64,000 nt of DNA from Enterobacter ludwigii (lineage in GTDB: Bacteria > Pseudomonadota > Gammaproteobacteria > Enterobacterales > Enterobacteriaceae), in assembly GCF_001750725.1 (NCBI RefSeq), contig NZ_CP017279.1, forward strand, positions 4,464,001 through 4,528,000, in the 5' to 3' direction. The position numbers and the translations under genes were made by a program. Shown here in pieces: positions 27,498 through 37,907 of this stretch (position 1 is the first letter of the stretch; every line of letters begins with the position of its first letter). The notes beneath the pieces are model-generated. The model was not told the DNA's origin, searched no databases, and worked only from the letters and a program-made list of their open reading frames with translations.

Positions 27498-27506
27498 GGA
27501 GCGACG

Positions 27507-28976
27507 ATGGACGATCTTAACATTTTCATTGGCGGCAACTGGCGGCGTGGCGGCGGTAACCTGATGCAGAGCCATTTCCCGGCAGACGGTGCGGTGAACG
27601 CCACGCTCCACGCGGCAAGCCTGGACGATCTGCAGGAGGCTATCGACGCCGGAGAGCGCGCGTGGCGCGATCCTGCCTGGCGTAACAGCCTGCCGCATGC
27701 GCGTGCGAAGATCCTGCATAAGGTGGCGGATCTGATCGAATCCCGCGTCGATGAACTGGCCCGCATGCAGAGTCGCGACAACGGTAAACCGCTGGCGGAA
27801 GCGCGGGGTCTGGTGATGAGCGCGGCAGGCACTGCGCGTTATTTTGCCGCCGCCTGCGAGCTGCTGGAAGGTGAACTGCCGACACCACGCCAGCCTGATG
27901 TGCTTACCCTCAGCCGATATGAACCGCTCGGCGTGGTGGCAGCTATCACGCCCTGGAATTCCCCCATTGCCAGCGAAATGCAGAAAGTGGCGCCGGCCAT
28001 TGCTGCCGGTAACGCGGTGGTTCTCAAACCAGCCGAAGCCACCCCGCTGATGGCGCTGGAGCTGGCGCGTATTTTTGAGCAGGCAGGCTTACCCGCCGGG
28101 CTGCTGAGCGTGCTGCCGGGCAAAGGCTCGGTGATTGGCGATGCGCTGGCGCGTCACCCGAAAGTGCGAAAAATCTCCTTTACCGGTGGCACCACCACGG
28201 GCCGTCATCTGGCGCACGTGGCGGCGGAAAAATTGATCCCGGCCTCGCTGGAACTGGGCGGTAAATCCCCGACCATCGTACTGGAAGATGCCGACGTTGA
28301 GCTGGCTGCGCGCGGGATCTGCTACGGCATTTTCAGCTCGGCAGGTCAGGCCTGCATTGCCGGTTCGCGGCTCTTTATCCATGAGCGCCTTTACGCCCCA
28401 CTGATGGCGAGGCTGCTCGAGTTAACGCGCGGCCTGCGGGTCGGGCATCCCTTTACCGACGGCACCCATGTGGGACCGCTGATTAACGACGCGCACCGCA
28501 AGAGCGTGCAGGCTTACGTTGAACTGGCAAAGCGTGAAGGGGGCCGCGTGCTGTGTGGCGGGGAGATCCCTGCCGATCCACTGCTGGCAAACGGCAGTTA
28601 CTTCCAGCCCACCATCATCGAAGGCCTGATCAACAGCGCGCGCGCCTGTCAGGAGGAGATCTTCGGCCCGGTGCTGGTGGCGATGCCCTTTAGCGATGAA
28701 GCCGCGTTGATCCGTGAGGCGAATGACTCCGTTTATGGCCTTGCCGCCGGGATCTGGACGCGGGATACCGGGCGCGCCCTGCGCCTGAGCGAGCAGCTTG
28801 AAGCGGGCACGGTGTGGATAAACACCTACAAAGTGTTTGCAATTTCGACCCCGTTCGGGGGCTTTAAAGAGAGCGGTCTGGGCCGCGAAAAGGGCATTCA
28901 GGGGCTGAAAGCCTGGATGCAGCAAAAGAGCATTTATCTGGCGACGGGTAACAGCGTCAACCACTGGTGCGACTGA
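27507..28976 (+). CDS. Aldehyde dehydrogenase
   Basis: 489 aa, the full ALDH length. Catalytic Cys283 (GQACIAGS) and Glu249 (LELGGKSP), with the NAD-contact segments ITPWNSPI and SFTGGTTTGR. It resembles betaine/salicylaldehyde-type dehydrogenases. Coming just before a 2-oxoacid decarboxylase gene, it probably oxidises the aldehyde formed by that enzyme. TAAGGAG precedes the start. Confidence 0.9.
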   Translation: MDDLNIFIGGNWRRGGGNLMQSHFPADGAVNATLHAASLDDLQEAIDAGERAWRDPAWRNSLPHARAKILHKVADLIESRVDELARMQSRDNGKPLAEARGLVMSAAGTARYFAAACELLEGELPTPRQPDVLTLSRYEPLGVVAAITPWNSPIASEMQKVAPAIAAGNAVVLKPAEATPLMALELARIFEQAGLPAGLLSVLPGKGSVIGDALARHPKVRKISFTGGTTTGRHLAHVAAEKLIPASLELGGKSPTIVLEDADVELAARGICYGIFSSAGQACIAGSRLFIHERLYAPLMARLLELTRGLRVGHPFTDGTHVGPLINDAHRKSVQAYVELAKREGGRVLCGGEIPADPLLANGSYFQPTIIEGLINSARACQEEIFGPVLVAMPFSDEAALIREANDSVYGLAAGIWTRDTGRALRLSEQLEAGTVWINTYKVFAISTPFGGFKESGLGREKGIQGLKAWMQQKSIYLATGNSVNHWCD

Positions 28977-28989
28977 GAAAGGGTGAGTA

Positions 28990-30630
28990 ATGAGCGAAAT
29001 GATAACCGTCGGCGACGCCATCGCCAGAACGCTGGAGCAGTATCAGGTTGAGGCCATCTACGGCGTCATCTCCATCCACAATTTACCCATCGCCGATGCG
29101 GTAGGGCAGCGCGGGAATATTCGCTTTGTACCCGCACGTGGCGAAGCGGGGTCGGTCACCATGGCCGATGCCCACGGCCGTTTTTCCGGGCTCGGCGTGG
29201 CGCTGACCAGTACCGGCGCCGGGGCGGGTAACGCCGTCGGCGCGCTGGTGGAAGCCATGAATGCCTGCACGCCGCTGCTGCATATCACGGGCCAGGTGGA
29301 AAAAGCCTGGCTGGATGCCGACACCGGCTTTATCCACGAAACCCGCGACCAGCTGACCTTCCTGAAGGCCAGCTCAAAACGGGCATACCGCATCAGCAAC
29401 GCGAACCAGGCGATAGCGATCCTTCACAAGGCCATTCAGGAGGCGCAAACTCCGCCGTGCGGGCCGGTTTCCGTGGAGATCCCGATTGATATTCAGGGGG
29501 CGAAAATCCCCGTGTCGCTGATCACCGCTCCGGTGAAACCGACGTCGGTTTCCGCAGTTGATACGACAGTGGTCGACACGCTGTGGGCGCAGCTTAAACA
29601 GGCCAGACAGCCGCTGCTGTGGCTGGGGGGCGGAGCACTTGGTAGCGCTGATGCGGTAAAAAAACTGGCGGATGCAGGAGTGACGGTTATCTCCAGCACC
29701 CACGCGCGCGGCGTGCTGCCGGACAGCCATCGCGCCAGCCTGCGGGCGTTTCATAACTCGCCGTCAGTTGAGGCGTTGATCGCCCAGTGCGACTTTACGC
29801 TGGTCGCTGGCTCACGCCTGCGCAGCAACGAAACCCGCTCGTGGACGCTTGAATTACCGCATCCCCGCGTCCAGATTGATATCGACCCCGCGGCGGCGAG
29901 CCGCAACTATCTGATGGACACAACCCTTGTGGCCGACTGCGCGGCGCTGTTAACCGCGCTGGCGGCTAAAGCGCAGGGGCGTGAATGGGGCGATGCACAG
30001 TGGGATACACAGGTGCAGCAGGCGCTGGCGAAAGCCGTTGCGGGACTGCGTGAGCAGTGCGGTGCTTATGCGAAGCTCAACGACGCCATCGAGAACGCGC
30101 TGCCGCAAGATGGCCTGCTGGTCCGTGATATCACCGTATCCGGAAGCCTGTGGGGCAGCCGTTTGTTCCGCGCCAACGGACCGCTGATGAACATTCACTC
30201 GCTGGCAGGCGCCATCGGCATGGGGCTACCGATGGCGATTGGCACGGCGATTGCCAACCCGCAACGCAAAGTGGTGGGGCTGGTGGGCGATGGTGGCGTA
30301 AGCCTGAATCTGGGCGAGATGGCAACGCTGGCGCAGGAGAAGGCCAACGTGACGCTGCTGGTGATGAACGACGGCGGTTACGGCGTCATGCGCGGCATTC
30401 AGGATAAGTATTTCGGCGGGCGTCAGTATTATAACGAGCTGCATACCCCGGACTTTACACAGCTGGCGCATGCGATGGGGTTACAGGCGTGGAGCGTCGA
30501 ACGGGCGGAGGATTTTGACGCGGTGATGACCGAAGCGCTTGCCATGCCAGGACCGTCGGTAGTGGAAGTGCGGATGGGACAGATTGGCGCGCTTAAGTTT
30601 GCCGGGCCGCCGCAGAAGACGTTGTACTAA
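28990..30630 (+). CDS. ThDP-dependent 2-oxoacid decarboxylase/synthase family protein
   Basis: 546 aa with the three-domain layout of acetolactate synthase and benzoylformate decarboxylase. The catalytic Glu is Glu52 (ARGEAGSVTMAD). The ThDP/Mg motif GDG is at about 432-434, followed by ND near 461 (VMNDGGYG). The conserved GAGAGNAVGALVEA region is present. In this setting a decarboxylase making an aldehyde for the neighbouring ALDH is the best guess; carboligation is also possible. It is the last gene of the rightward operon and converges with the porin gene. Confidence 0.85.
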   Translation: MSEMITVGDAIARTLEQYQVEAIYGVISIHNLPIADAVGQRGNIRFVPARGEAGSVTMADAHGRFSGLGVALTSTGAGAGNAVGALVEAMNACTPLLHITGQVEKAWLDADTGFIHETRDQLTFLKASSKRAYRISNANQAIAILHKAIQEAQTPPCGPVSVEIPIDIQGAKIPVSLITAPVKPTSVSAVDTTVVDTLWAQLKQARQPLLWLGGGALGSADAVKKLADAGVTVISSTHARGVLPDSHRASLRAFHNSPSVEALIAQCDFTLVAGSRLRSNETRSWTLELPHPRVQIDIDPAAASRNYLMDTTLVADCAALLTALAAKAQGREWGDAQWDTQVQQALAKAVAGLREQCGAYAKLNDAIENALPQDGLLVRDITVSGSLWGSRLFRANGPLMNIHSLAGAIGMGLPMAIGTAIANPQRKVVGLVGDGGVSLNLGEMATLAQEKANVTLLVMNDGGYGVMRGIQDKYFGGRQYYNELHTPDFTQLAHAMGLQAWSVERAEDFDAVMTEALAMPGPSVVEVRMGQIGALKFAGPPQKTLY

Positions 30631-30639
30631 ACGTGTTTA

Positions 30640-30684
30640 CCCTCACTCGCGCCCTCTCCCTTAGGGAGAAGGGCGGGTGAGGGG
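30640..30684. repeat. GC-rich intergenic palindromic repeat, copy 3
   Basis: CCCTCACTCGCGCCCTCTCCC-TTA-GGGAGAAGGGCGGGTGAGGG folds into one long imperfect hairpin. It sits between the converging ThDP-enzyme and porin genes and may act as a transcription stop or mRNA end stabiliser for both. Confidence 0.65.
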
Positions 30685-30689
30685 CTTAA

Positions 30690-31958
30690 TCAGAACACGT
30701 TAAACGGGTATTCCACGTACGCGCGGATCTCATCCCCGCCCACGTTATAGTCGCTGGCGTTGCTGGACACACGCAGGACGGAGTAACGGAGTTTCAGTTT
30801 CAGATCTTTAGCCGGGCCGTCCTGCACCTGATACTGGATCTGGTTAAACCACTCATGCTCTTTACCGTTGCTGGTTTCAGAGGTCTTGATGTTGTCGCCA
30901 CGCACGTAAGCAGTTGTCCAGCTCAGGCCTGGTAAACCCAGACCGCCGAAGTCCAGTGCGTAAGAAGCCTGCCATGAGCGCTCGTCTTCGCCGTTGAAAT
31001 CAGACCAGTAGGAGTTCGCCAGCCAGATGGTATTGCCGCCGTCACCTACGCCACCCTGATCGCGATAGCTGCCATAGTGATAGCCGGTGCTGCCGCTGCT
31101 CTGCTGATACGCCACCTTGAAGGTATGAATATCCCAGATGTAGCTTGCCGCCAGGCTCCAGATGCTATTGCTGCGTCCGGTATCAAGGCTGTCTGCGTAG
31201 CGCTGATCCAGGCGTGAGTTATAGCCGTTGAAATCGAGCACCAGCTGTTGCCCGGTGCTGAACGGCTGTTTGAAGTTCATTCCCAGGTACTGCTTGTTCA
31301 TCACCTCTTCCACATGAGAGGCATACAGCGCACCGCTGAACTGGTCGTTGAACTGGTAGCTCGCACCGCCGAAGGAGAGGCTCTTCAGGCCGCTGTCGTG
31401 GCGGTCGTCACTTTTGCGCTGCTCATCGGTGAAGTAACCGGCGTTCACTTCCAGACCCGTGATTTCTTTTGATGTCAGCATGGTGCCGGTAAAGCTTTCA
31501 AACAGCAGACGGGAATTGTCGGCATTCACAATCGGTAATTCCGGACGCTGGTTACCGTAGCTCAGCACGGTATTGGAAATACGCATTTTTGCTGTGGCGC
31601 CAAATTTCGCCAGATCGGATTTAGCCCGGCCATCGTCTTCCTGTTTAAAGAAGTCAATGCCGCCCGCGCCGCTCTTTCCACGACCGCCGTCCAGACGCAC
31701 GCCATACTGGGCAATGCCGTCCACACCAAAGCCAACCAGCCCTTCGGTATAGCCGGATTCAAACGTGGCAACGATGCCCTGACCCCATTCGGCTTTGTCC
31801 TGCTGACCCTGATGATAATCACGGCTGATATACGCATTGCGTAAAAACAGATCTAAATGGCTGTCATCAACAAACCCTTTGCTGTCGGATTGCTGGCTTG
31901 CAACGGCGGGTAATGCGGCGAATAAACTTAACGCAATTAATGATAATTCTTTTTTCAC
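30690..31958 (-). CDS. OprD-family outer-membrane porin
   Basis: 422 aa. Signal peptide of about 20 residues (MKKELSLIALSLFAALPAVA), then GFVDDSHLDLFLRNAYISRDY, the typical OprD start. Many alternating amphipathic strands follow, and the chain ends in the aromatic FNVF, the outer-membrane assembly signal. OprD/Occ porins admit amino acids or aromatic and other carboxylates. At the edge of the block it is likely the outer-membrane entry for the pathway substrate. This family is common in pseudomonads but less so in enterics. Confidence 0.88.
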   Translation of the reverse strand: MKKELSLIALSLFAALPAVASQQSDSKGFVDDSHLDLFLRNAYISRDYHQGQQDKAEWGQGIVATFESGYTEGLVGFGVDGIAQYGVRLDGGRGKSGAGGIDFFKQEDDGRAKSDLAKFGATAKMRISNTVLSYGNQRPELPIVNADNSRLLFESFTGTMLTSKEITGLEVNAGYFTDEQRKSDDRHDSGLKSLSFGGASYQFNDQFSGALYASHVEEVMNKQYLGMNFKQPFSTGQQLVLDFNGYNSRLDQRYADSLDTGRSNSIWSLAASYIWDIHTFKVAYQQSSGSTGYHYGSYRDQGGVGDGGNTIWLANSYWSDFNGEDERSWQASYALDFGGLGLPGLSWTTAYVRGDNIKTSETSNGKEHEWFNQIQYQVQDGPAKDLKLKLRYSVLRVSSNASDYNVGGDEIRAYVEYPFNVF

Positions 31959-32143
31959 GGAGGGAACGTCTCTGTATTAATATTGTAAATTGAATTACTG
32001 CGAGCTCGATAATTACCCGAATGGTAAATGATTGCAATAATTATGTGACGAGACGTTTCAGGGCAATAATCTAGTGTTTGCGCGGCTTAGAAAGGTACTG
32101 AAGTGCTATTACCGATATGTGCGGTTAAATTAACAATTCATGC

Positions 32144-32174
32144 GAAATAAAAAGGAGGCAAATATGCCTCCTTT
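32144..32174 (-). terminator. Terminator of loiP
   Basis: On the minus strand AAAGGAGGCA-TATT-TGCCTCCTTT followed by TTATTTC, a perfect 10-base stem starting 5 bases past the loiP stop. Confidence 0.85.
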
Positions 32175-32178
32175 CGAA

Positions 32179-32937
32179 TTATTTAATTCCGTCTGCGGCC
32201 ATACGGTCGCGAATATGCTGTGCGCGCTCTTCTGACGCCGGGTGGTCATCAAACATAGAGCTCTGGCGACCGGCTTCCAGTTTGGCCAGTTTTTCGAAGC
32301 TGGTGGCTAAACCTGATGGATTAATGCCGCGTTTGCGCAACAGATCGTAGGAGTAGTCATCCGCTTCGGATTCCTGACGCTGCGAGAACTGAGAGTTAAC
32401 CAGTTTTTCACCCACATCGCCAAGCTGCGACTGTGACAGGCTGCCGACGATACCGCCCGTAGACGCCGCCGCGGCGCGGATGGCGTTAGTGCCTAACGCA
32501 ACCTGCATGCCTTTCTTCACGTGGCCAAGTGCAACGTGGCCCATTTCATGGCCGATAACCGCTTCAACTTCGTTGTCGGTCATCATATCCATCAGCCCGC
32601 TGTAAACGCGGATGCAGCCGTTCGCCATCGCGAAGGCGTTTACATCTTTGGCCATGTACACCTTATAGTTCACCGGCTGGCCGTTAATGTTATCACCCAG
32701 CGCGGAGGCTATCTTATTCAGACGCTGCGTGTAGGTACTATTGGCCGGGGCAAGCGTGGCTTTTCCGTCCATATCTTTACAGGCCTGGTCGCTCAGCGCT
32801 TTAACCTGTGCGTCGCTCAGGGAGTAGGCCTGAAAGGCTTCTGCGCCTGAGGACATCAGGCCGTTAGAATCCATATTCTGACAGCCGCTCAGCAGGAGCG
32901 TTGTACCCAGGGCCAGCACTATTGCACGCATTTTCAT
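32179..32937 (-). CDS. loiP: LoiP (YggG), outer-membrane lipoprotein metalloprotease
   Basis: 252 aa from ATG 32937, which has GGAAG 8 bases upstream. M48 family protease induced by low osmolarity in E. coli. The lipobox LLSG-Cys and the zinc motif HEMGH with downstream E-ADDYSYD are visible. It is a periplasmic, membrane-anchored enzyme that works with BepA in E. coli. The gene marks the return to the conserved backbone after the accessory block. Confidence 0.95.
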   Translation of the reverse strand: MKMRAIVLALGTTLLLSGCQNMDSNGLMSSGAEAFQAYSLSDAQVKALSDQACKDMDGKATLAPANSTYTQRLNKIASALGDNINGQPVNYKVYMAKDVNAFAMANGCIRVYSGLMDMMTDNEVEAVIGHEMGHVALGHVKKGMQVALGTNAIRAAAASTGGIVGSLSQSQLGDVGEKLVNSQFSQRQESEADDYSYDLLRKRGINPSGLATSFEKLAKLEAGRQSSMFDDHPASEERAQHIRDRMAADGIK

Positions 32938-33209
32938 GATGTCGCTTCCGTACTCGTTAATCTGAATAAAATCTGAAAAGTGCACCGGCAACGAAGCCGG
33001 GGTCGGGCTAAGTATAAGGAATATCTACGGGGCCGGGCGAGCAGATTGCGCAACATGCGAGCATGATCCAGAGATTTCTTAAGCTGCAAAAGAATGCTCC
33101 ATGTACATGACATGCCGCTTGGGTTACATTGTTGGCACTTTTTTCCGGCGTAGCCCAAAACGCGCTGTCGTCAAGGGCATGGCCTTTAACAGTCCGATCT
33201 GGAGTTAAA

Positions 33210-35201
33210 ATGTCCTCACGTAAAGAGCTTGCTAATGCTATTCGTGCGCTGAGCATGGACGCAGTACAGAAAGCCAAATCCGGCCACCCGGGCGCCCCAA
33301 TGGGTATGGCTGATATCGCCGAAGTCCTGTGGCGCGATTTCCTGAACCACAACCCGCAGAACCCTTCCTGGGCTGACCGCGACCGTTTCGTGCTGTCTAA
33401 TGGCCACGGCTCAATGCTGATCTATAGCCTGCTGCACCTCACTGGCTACGATCTGCCAATTGAAGAGCTGAAAAACTTCCGCCAACTGCACTCCAAAACG
33501 CCAGGACACCCGGAAGTGGGTTACACCGCAGGTGTAGAAACCACCACCGGCCCGCTGGGTCAGGGTATTGCTAACGCGGTGGGTATGGCGATTGCCGAGA
33601 AAACCCTGGCCGCGCAGTTCAACCGTCCAGGTCATGACATTGTTGACCACTTCACCTACGCATTCATGGGCGACGGCTGCATGATGGAAGGCATTTCTCA
33701 CGAAGTGTGCTCCCTGGCAGGTACCCTGAAGCTGGGCAAACTGGTTGCGTTCTATGACGACAACGGCATCTCCATCGACGGTCACGTTGAAGGCTGGTTC
33801 ACTGACGACACCGCGAAGCGTTTCGAAGCTTACGGCTGGCACGTTGTGCGTGGCGTTGACGGTCACGATGCTGACTCGATTAAACGTGCAGTAGAAGAAG
33901 CGCGCGCTGTGACGGACAAGCCGTCACTGCTGATGTGCAAAACCATCATTGGTTTCGGTTCCCCGAACAAAGCGGGTACCCACGATTCCCACGGTGCGCC
34001 ACTGGGCGACGCGGAAATCGCTCTGACGCGCGAAGCGCTGGGCTGGAAATATCCTGCTTTCGAAATCCCATCTGAAATTTACGCGCAGTGGGATGCTAAA
34101 GAAGTGGGTCAGGCGAAAGAATCCGCATGGAACGAGAAGTTCGCTGCCTATGCGAAAGCCTTCCCACAGGAAGCGGCTGAATTTACCCGTCGTATGAAGG
34201 GCGACATGCCGTCTGACTTCGACGCCAAAGCGAACGAGTTCATTGCTAAACTGCAGGCGAACCCATCCAAAATCGCCAGCCGTAAAGCCTCTCAGAATGC
34301 GATTGAAGCGTTCGGTCCGCTGCTGCCAGAATTCCTGGGCGGCTCCGCTGACCTGGCGCCATCTAACCTGACAATCTGGTCTGGTTCTAAAGCAATCAAC
34401 GAAGACACTGCCGGTAACTACATCCACTACGGTGTGCGTGAATTCGGTATGACCGCGATTGCGAACGGTATCTCCCTGCACGGTGGTTTCCTGCCGTACA
34501 CCTCTACCTTCCTGATGTTTGTTGAGTATGCGCGTAACGCCGTGCGTATGGCTGCGCTGATGAAACAGCGTCAGGTGATGGTCTACACCCACGACTCCAT
34601 CGGTCTGGGCGAAGATGGTCCAACTCACCAGCCGGTAGAGCAGGTGGCTTCCCTGCGCGTGACGCCAAACATGAGCACATGGCGTCCATGTGACCAGGTT
34701 GAGTCCGCCGTGGCGTGGAAATACGGTGTTGAGCGTCAGGACGGTCCAACCGCACTGATCCTCTCCCGCCAGAACCTGGCACAGCAGGAACGTACTCCAG
34801 AGCAGCTGGCGAACATCGCCCGTGGTGGTTACGTGCTGAAAGATTGCGCGGGTCAGCCAGAGCTGATCTTCATCGCGACCGGTTCTGAAGTTGAGCTGGC
34901 TGTTGCCGCATGGGAAAAACTGTCTGCCGAAGGCGTTAAAGCGCGCGTGGTTTCCATGCCGTCTACCGATGCGTTCGACAAGCAGGATGCCGCCTACCGC
35001 GAATCCGTACTGCCTAAAGCCGTTACCGCGCGCGTGGCAGTAGAAGCAGGTATCGCTGACTACTGGTTCAAATATGTGGGCCTGAACGGCGCCATCGTCG
35101 GCATGACCACCTTCGGTGAATCTGCTCCGGCAGAGCTGCTGTTCGAAGAGTTCGGCTTCACCGTTGAAAACGTTGTCGCGAAAGCAAAAGAACTGCTGTA
35201 A
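33210..35201 (+). CDS. tktA: TktA, transketolase
   Basis: 663 aa from ATG 33210 (MSSRKELAN), with GGAG upstream, the E. coli length; the frame to 33129 is not coding. ThDP-dependent two-carbon transfer in the non-oxidative pentose phosphate pathway. [11 protein letters not shown] (ThDP/Mg motif), [25 protein letters not shown] and [17 protein letters not shown] are all present. It is divergent from loiP across a 272-base gap that should hold both promoters. Confidence 0.97.
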   Translation: MSSRKELANAIRALSMDAVQKAKSGHPGAPMGMADIAEVLWRDFLNHNPQNPSWADRDRFVLSNGHGSMLIYSLLHLTGYDLPIEELKNFRQLHSKTPGHPEVGYTAGVETTTGPLGQGIANAVGMAIAEKTLAAQFNRPGHDIVDHFTYAFMGDGCMMEGISHEVCSLAGTLKLGKLVAFYDDNGISIDGHVEGWFTDDTAKRFEAYGWHVVRGVDGHDADSIKRAVEEARAVTDKPSLLMCKTIIGFGSPNKAGTHDSHGAPLGDAEIALTREALGWKYPAFEIPSEIYAQWDAKEVGQAKESAWNEKFAAYAKAFPQEAAEFTRRMKGDMPSDFDAKANEFIAKLQANPSKIASRKASQNAIEAFGPLLPEFLGGSADLAPSNLTIWSGSKAINEDTAGNYIHYGVREFGMTAIANGISLHGGFLPYTSTFLMFVEYARNAVRMAALMKQRQVMVYTHDSIGLGEDGPTHQPVEQVASLRVTPNMSTWRPCDQVESAVAWKYGVERQDGPTALILSRQNLAQQERTPEQLANIARGGYVLKDCAGQPELIFIATGSEVELAVAAWEKLSAEGVKARVVSMPSTDAFDKQDAAYRESVLPKAVTARVAVEAGIADYWFKYVGLNGAIVGMTTFGESAPAELLFEEFGFTVENVVAKAKELL

Positions 35202-35267
35202 TCGTTTGTAGGGTAGGGGCGCGAGCCCCTGTCCGTGCTCTCACTGAGAAGAGGGCGCAAACACCCT

Positions 35268-35301
35268 AAACGGTAACCTTTGGGTTACCGTTTTGTTTTT
35301 T
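35268..35301 (+). terminator. Terminator of tktA
   Basis: AAACGGTAACC-TTT-GGGTTACCGTTTT with further T residues after a G, 66 bases past the tktA stop. The region between (35204-35260) holds an imperfect GC-rich palindrome. Confidence 0.85.
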
Positions 35302-35372
35302 TCACGCTATCCGCCTTATATGTCCACTATTCCTCAAACATGTAACGTTCCTGTGAATTATTCCATCCAAAA

Positions 35373-35388
35373 TGTGACGCAAGTCATA
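35373..35388. promoter_or_regulatory. CRP site upstream of epd
   Basis: TGTGA-CGCAAG-TCATA fits the CRP consensus with one mismatch in the second arm. A cAMP-CRP-dependent epd promoter is known in E. coli, so the placement fits. Confidence 0.65.
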
Positions 35389-35445
35389 TAGCGCGCTTAT
35401 TGCTCTGGACAGACATTCCTTTTATTCACTGATTCGCTTATTCTA

Positions 35446-35461
35446 GCTGAAGCGTTTCAGT
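35446..35461. promoter_or_regulatory. Cra (FruR) site upstream of epd
   Basis: GCTGAAGCGTTTCAGT matches the Cra consensus GCTGAAWCGWTTCAGC at almost every position. It lies about 120 bases upstream of epd. Cra control of the epd-pgk-fbaA glycolytic group is established in E. coli. The 382-base gap 35202-35583 otherwise holds the tktA terminator and the CRP site. Confidence 0.8.
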
Positions 35462-35583
35462 CGATTAAATGTTCGACAATTGACCAATCAATCGCAGTTT
35501 GTGACAGCAAGGATTCCCCTTCGGGCGTAGCTGGATTACTCTTTCAGCCACCTCAAACTCAGGGATAGCTTTGCAGGAGATCT

Positions 35584-36603
35584 ATGACCGTACGCGTAGC
35601 GATTAATGGCTTCGGTCGCATCGGGCGTAACGTGGTTCGTGCTTTATATGAATCCGGGCGTCGGGCGGAAATAACCGTGGTGGCTATCAACGAACTGGCG
35701 GATGCTGCGGGCATGGCGCATTTGTTGAAATATGACACCAGCCACGGACGCTTTGCCTGGGATGTTCGCCAGGAAAGAGATCAGCTGTTTGTCGGCGACG
35801 ATGCCATCCGCGTGCTGCATGAGAGCAGTATTGCCGGGCTACCGTGGCGTGAACTGGGTGTGGATATCGTACTTGACTGTACTGGCGTATACGGTAACCG
35901 CGAGCATGGCGAAGCGCATCTGACAGCAGGTGCGAAAAAAGTCCTGTTTTCCCATCCTGGCAGCAACGACCTCGACGCGACCGTCGTATTTGGCGTGAAT
36001 CAGCATGAGCTGCAAGCCGAACACCGCATTGTTTCCAACGCCTCCTGCACCACCAACTGCATTATTCCGGTCATCAAACTGTTAGACGATGCGTATGGCA
36101 TTGAATCCGGCACCGTAACCACGATTCATTCAGCGATGCACGATCAGCAGGTGATTGACGCCTATCATCCGGACTTACGACGCACGCGAGCCGCGAGCCA
36201 GTCAATCATTCCGGTGGACACAAAACTGGCGGCAGGTATCACCCGTTTTTTCCCGCAGTTTAATGATCGTTTTGAAGCAATTGCCGTACGTGTACCGACG
36301 ATTAACGTCACCGCAATTGACCTGAGCGTGACGGTGAAAAAACCGGTAAAAGCCTGTGAAGTCAACCTGTTGCTGCAAAAAGCGGCACAGGGGGCATTTC
36401 ATGGTATAGTTGACTATACGGAATTACCGTTGGTCTCAGTAGATTTTAACCACGACCCGCACAGCGCCATTGTCGATGGCACTCAAACGCGCGTCAGTGG
36501 CGCACACCTTATCAAGACGCTGGTCTGGTGTGATAACGAATGGGGCTTTGCTAACCGAATGCTCGACACCACGTTAGCAATGGCCGCTCAAGGTTTCAGG
36601 TAA
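35584..36603 (+). CDS. epd: Epd, erythrose-4-phosphate dehydrogenase
   Basis: 339 aa, the E. coli length. A GAPDH-like enzyme oxidising erythrose 4-phosphate to 4-phosphoerythronate for PLP synthesis. NAD-binding [11 protein letters not shown] (8-18) and the catalytic Cys in [10 protein letters not shown] are present; the WCDNEWG motif near the C-terminus is as in GAPDH. It is the first of the epd-pgk-fbaA group. CAGGAGA precedes the ATG. Confidence 0.96.
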   Translation: MTVRVAINGFGRIGRNVVRALYESGRRAEITVVAINELADAAGMAHLLKYDTSHGRFAWDVRQERDQLFVGDDAIRVLHESSIAGLPWRELGVDIVLDCTGVYGNREHGEAHLTAGAKKVLFSHPGSNDLDATVVFGVNQHELQAEHRIVSNASCTTNCIIPVIKLLDDAYGIESGTVTTIHSAMHDQQVIDAYHPDLRRTRAASQSIIPVDTKLAAGITRFFPQFNDRFEAIAVRVPTINVTAIDLSVTVKKPVKACEVNLLLQKAAQGAFHGIVDYTELPLVSVDFNHDPHSAIVDGTQTRVSGAHLIKTLVWCDNEWGFANRMLDTTLAMAAQGFR

Positions 36604-36652
36604 GACGCATCGTGCGTCTGCAAAACTTTAAGAATCAACGAGAGGATTCACC

Positions 36653-37816
36653 ATGTCTGTAATTAAGATGACCGATCTGGATCTGGCTGGTAAACGCGTT
36701 TTCATCCGTGCTGATCTGAACGTACCGGTTAAAGATGGCAAAGTGACCAGCGACGCGCGTATCCGTGCATCTCTGCCAACCATCGAACTGGCTCTGAAGC
36801 AGGGCGCTAAAGTGATGGTGACCTCCCACCTGGGTCGTCCAACTGAAGGCGAGTACAATGAAGAGTTCTCTCTGCTGCCAGTTGTTAATTACCTGAAAGA
36901 CAAACTGTCCAACCCGGTTCGCCTGGTAAAAGATTACCTGGACGGCGTAGACATCGCTGCCGGTGAACTGGTTGTTCTGGAAAACGTTCGCTTCAACAAA
37001 GGCGAAAAGAAAGACGACGAAGCGCTGTCCAAAAAATACGCTGCACTGTGTGACGTATTCGTGATGGACGCCTTCGGTACTGCTCACCGTGCGCAGGCTT
37101 CAACCCACGGTATCGGTAAATTCGCAGACGTCGCGTGTGCCGGTCCTCTGCTGGCTGCTGAGCTGGACGCACTGGGTAAAGCACTGAAAGAACCTGCTCG
37201 TCCAATGGTTGCAATCGTTGGTGGTTCTAAAGTTTCTACCAAACTGACCGTACTGGATTCCCTGTCTAAAATCGCTGACCAGCTGATCGTTGGCGGTGGT
37301 ATCGCGAACACCTTCGTGGCGGCACAAGGCCATAACGTCGGTAAATCCCTGTACGAAGCGGATCTGGTTGACGAAGCAAAACGTCTGCTGACCACCTGCG
37401 ATATCCCGGTTCCAACGGATGTTCGCGTCGCGACTGAGTTCTCTGAAACAGCGGCTGCGACCCTGAAATCTGTTAACGACATCAAAGATGATGAGCAGAT
37501 TCTGGACCTGGGCGACGTTTCTGCACAGAAACTGGCTGAAATCCTGAAAAACGCAAAAACTATCCTGTGGAATGGTCCTGTTGGCGTGTTCGAATTCCCG
37601 AACTTCCGCAAAGGTACTGAAATCGTTGCTAACGCTATCGCAGACAGCGAAGCGTTCTCTATCGCAGGCGGCGGTGATACGCTGGCAGCAATCGACCTGT
37701 TCGGTATTTCTGACAAGATCTCCTACATCTCCACTGGCGGCGGCGCATTCCTCGAGTTCGTGGAAGGCAAAGTACTGCCAGCAGTAGCAATGCTCGAAGA
37801 GCGCGCTAAGAAGTAA
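36653..37816 (+). CDS. pgk: Pgk, phosphoglycerate kinase
   Basis: 387 aa. Glycolytic transfer of phosphate from 1,3-bisphosphoglycerate to ADP. The signature [12 protein letters not shown] is at about residues 14-25. VTSHLGRP, the GGSKVSTKL hinge region and the C-terminal GGGDTLAAI nucleotide loop follow. It lies 49 bases after epd and is highly biased towards preferred codons, as expected for an abundant enzyme. Confidence 0.97.
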   Translation: MSVIKMTDLDLAGKRVFIRADLNVPVKDGKVTSDARIRASLPTIELALKQGAKVMVTSHLGRPTEGEYNEEFSLLPVVNYLKDKLSNPVRLVKDYLDGVDIAAGELVVLENVRFNKGEKKDDEALSKKYAALCDVFVMDAFGTAHRAQASTHGIGKFADVACAGPLLAAELDALGKALKEPARPMVAIVGGSKVSTKLTVLDSLSKIADQLIVGGGIANTFVAAQGHNVGKSLYEADLVDEAKRLLTTCDIPVPTDVRVATEFSETAAATLKSVNDIKDDEQILDLGDVSAQKLAEILKNAKTILWNGPVGVFEFPNFRKGTEIVANAIADSEAFSIAGGGDTLAAIDLFGISDKISYISTGGGAFLEFVEGKVLPAVAMLEERAKK

Positions 37817-37907
37817 GCCATTCAAGGGCAGGGAAACCTGCCCAATTTTCAGCGCGCTTTAAGAGCTCGCACCTTTTCTAACGGCCGAAGATACAGGACT
37901 AAGCAAC

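Noticed and set aside
16304..32178. Integrative element carrying the catabolic block
   Set aside because: No integrase, transposase, tRNA target or flanking direct repeat was found at either edge, so transfer is plausible but no mobile element can be named.
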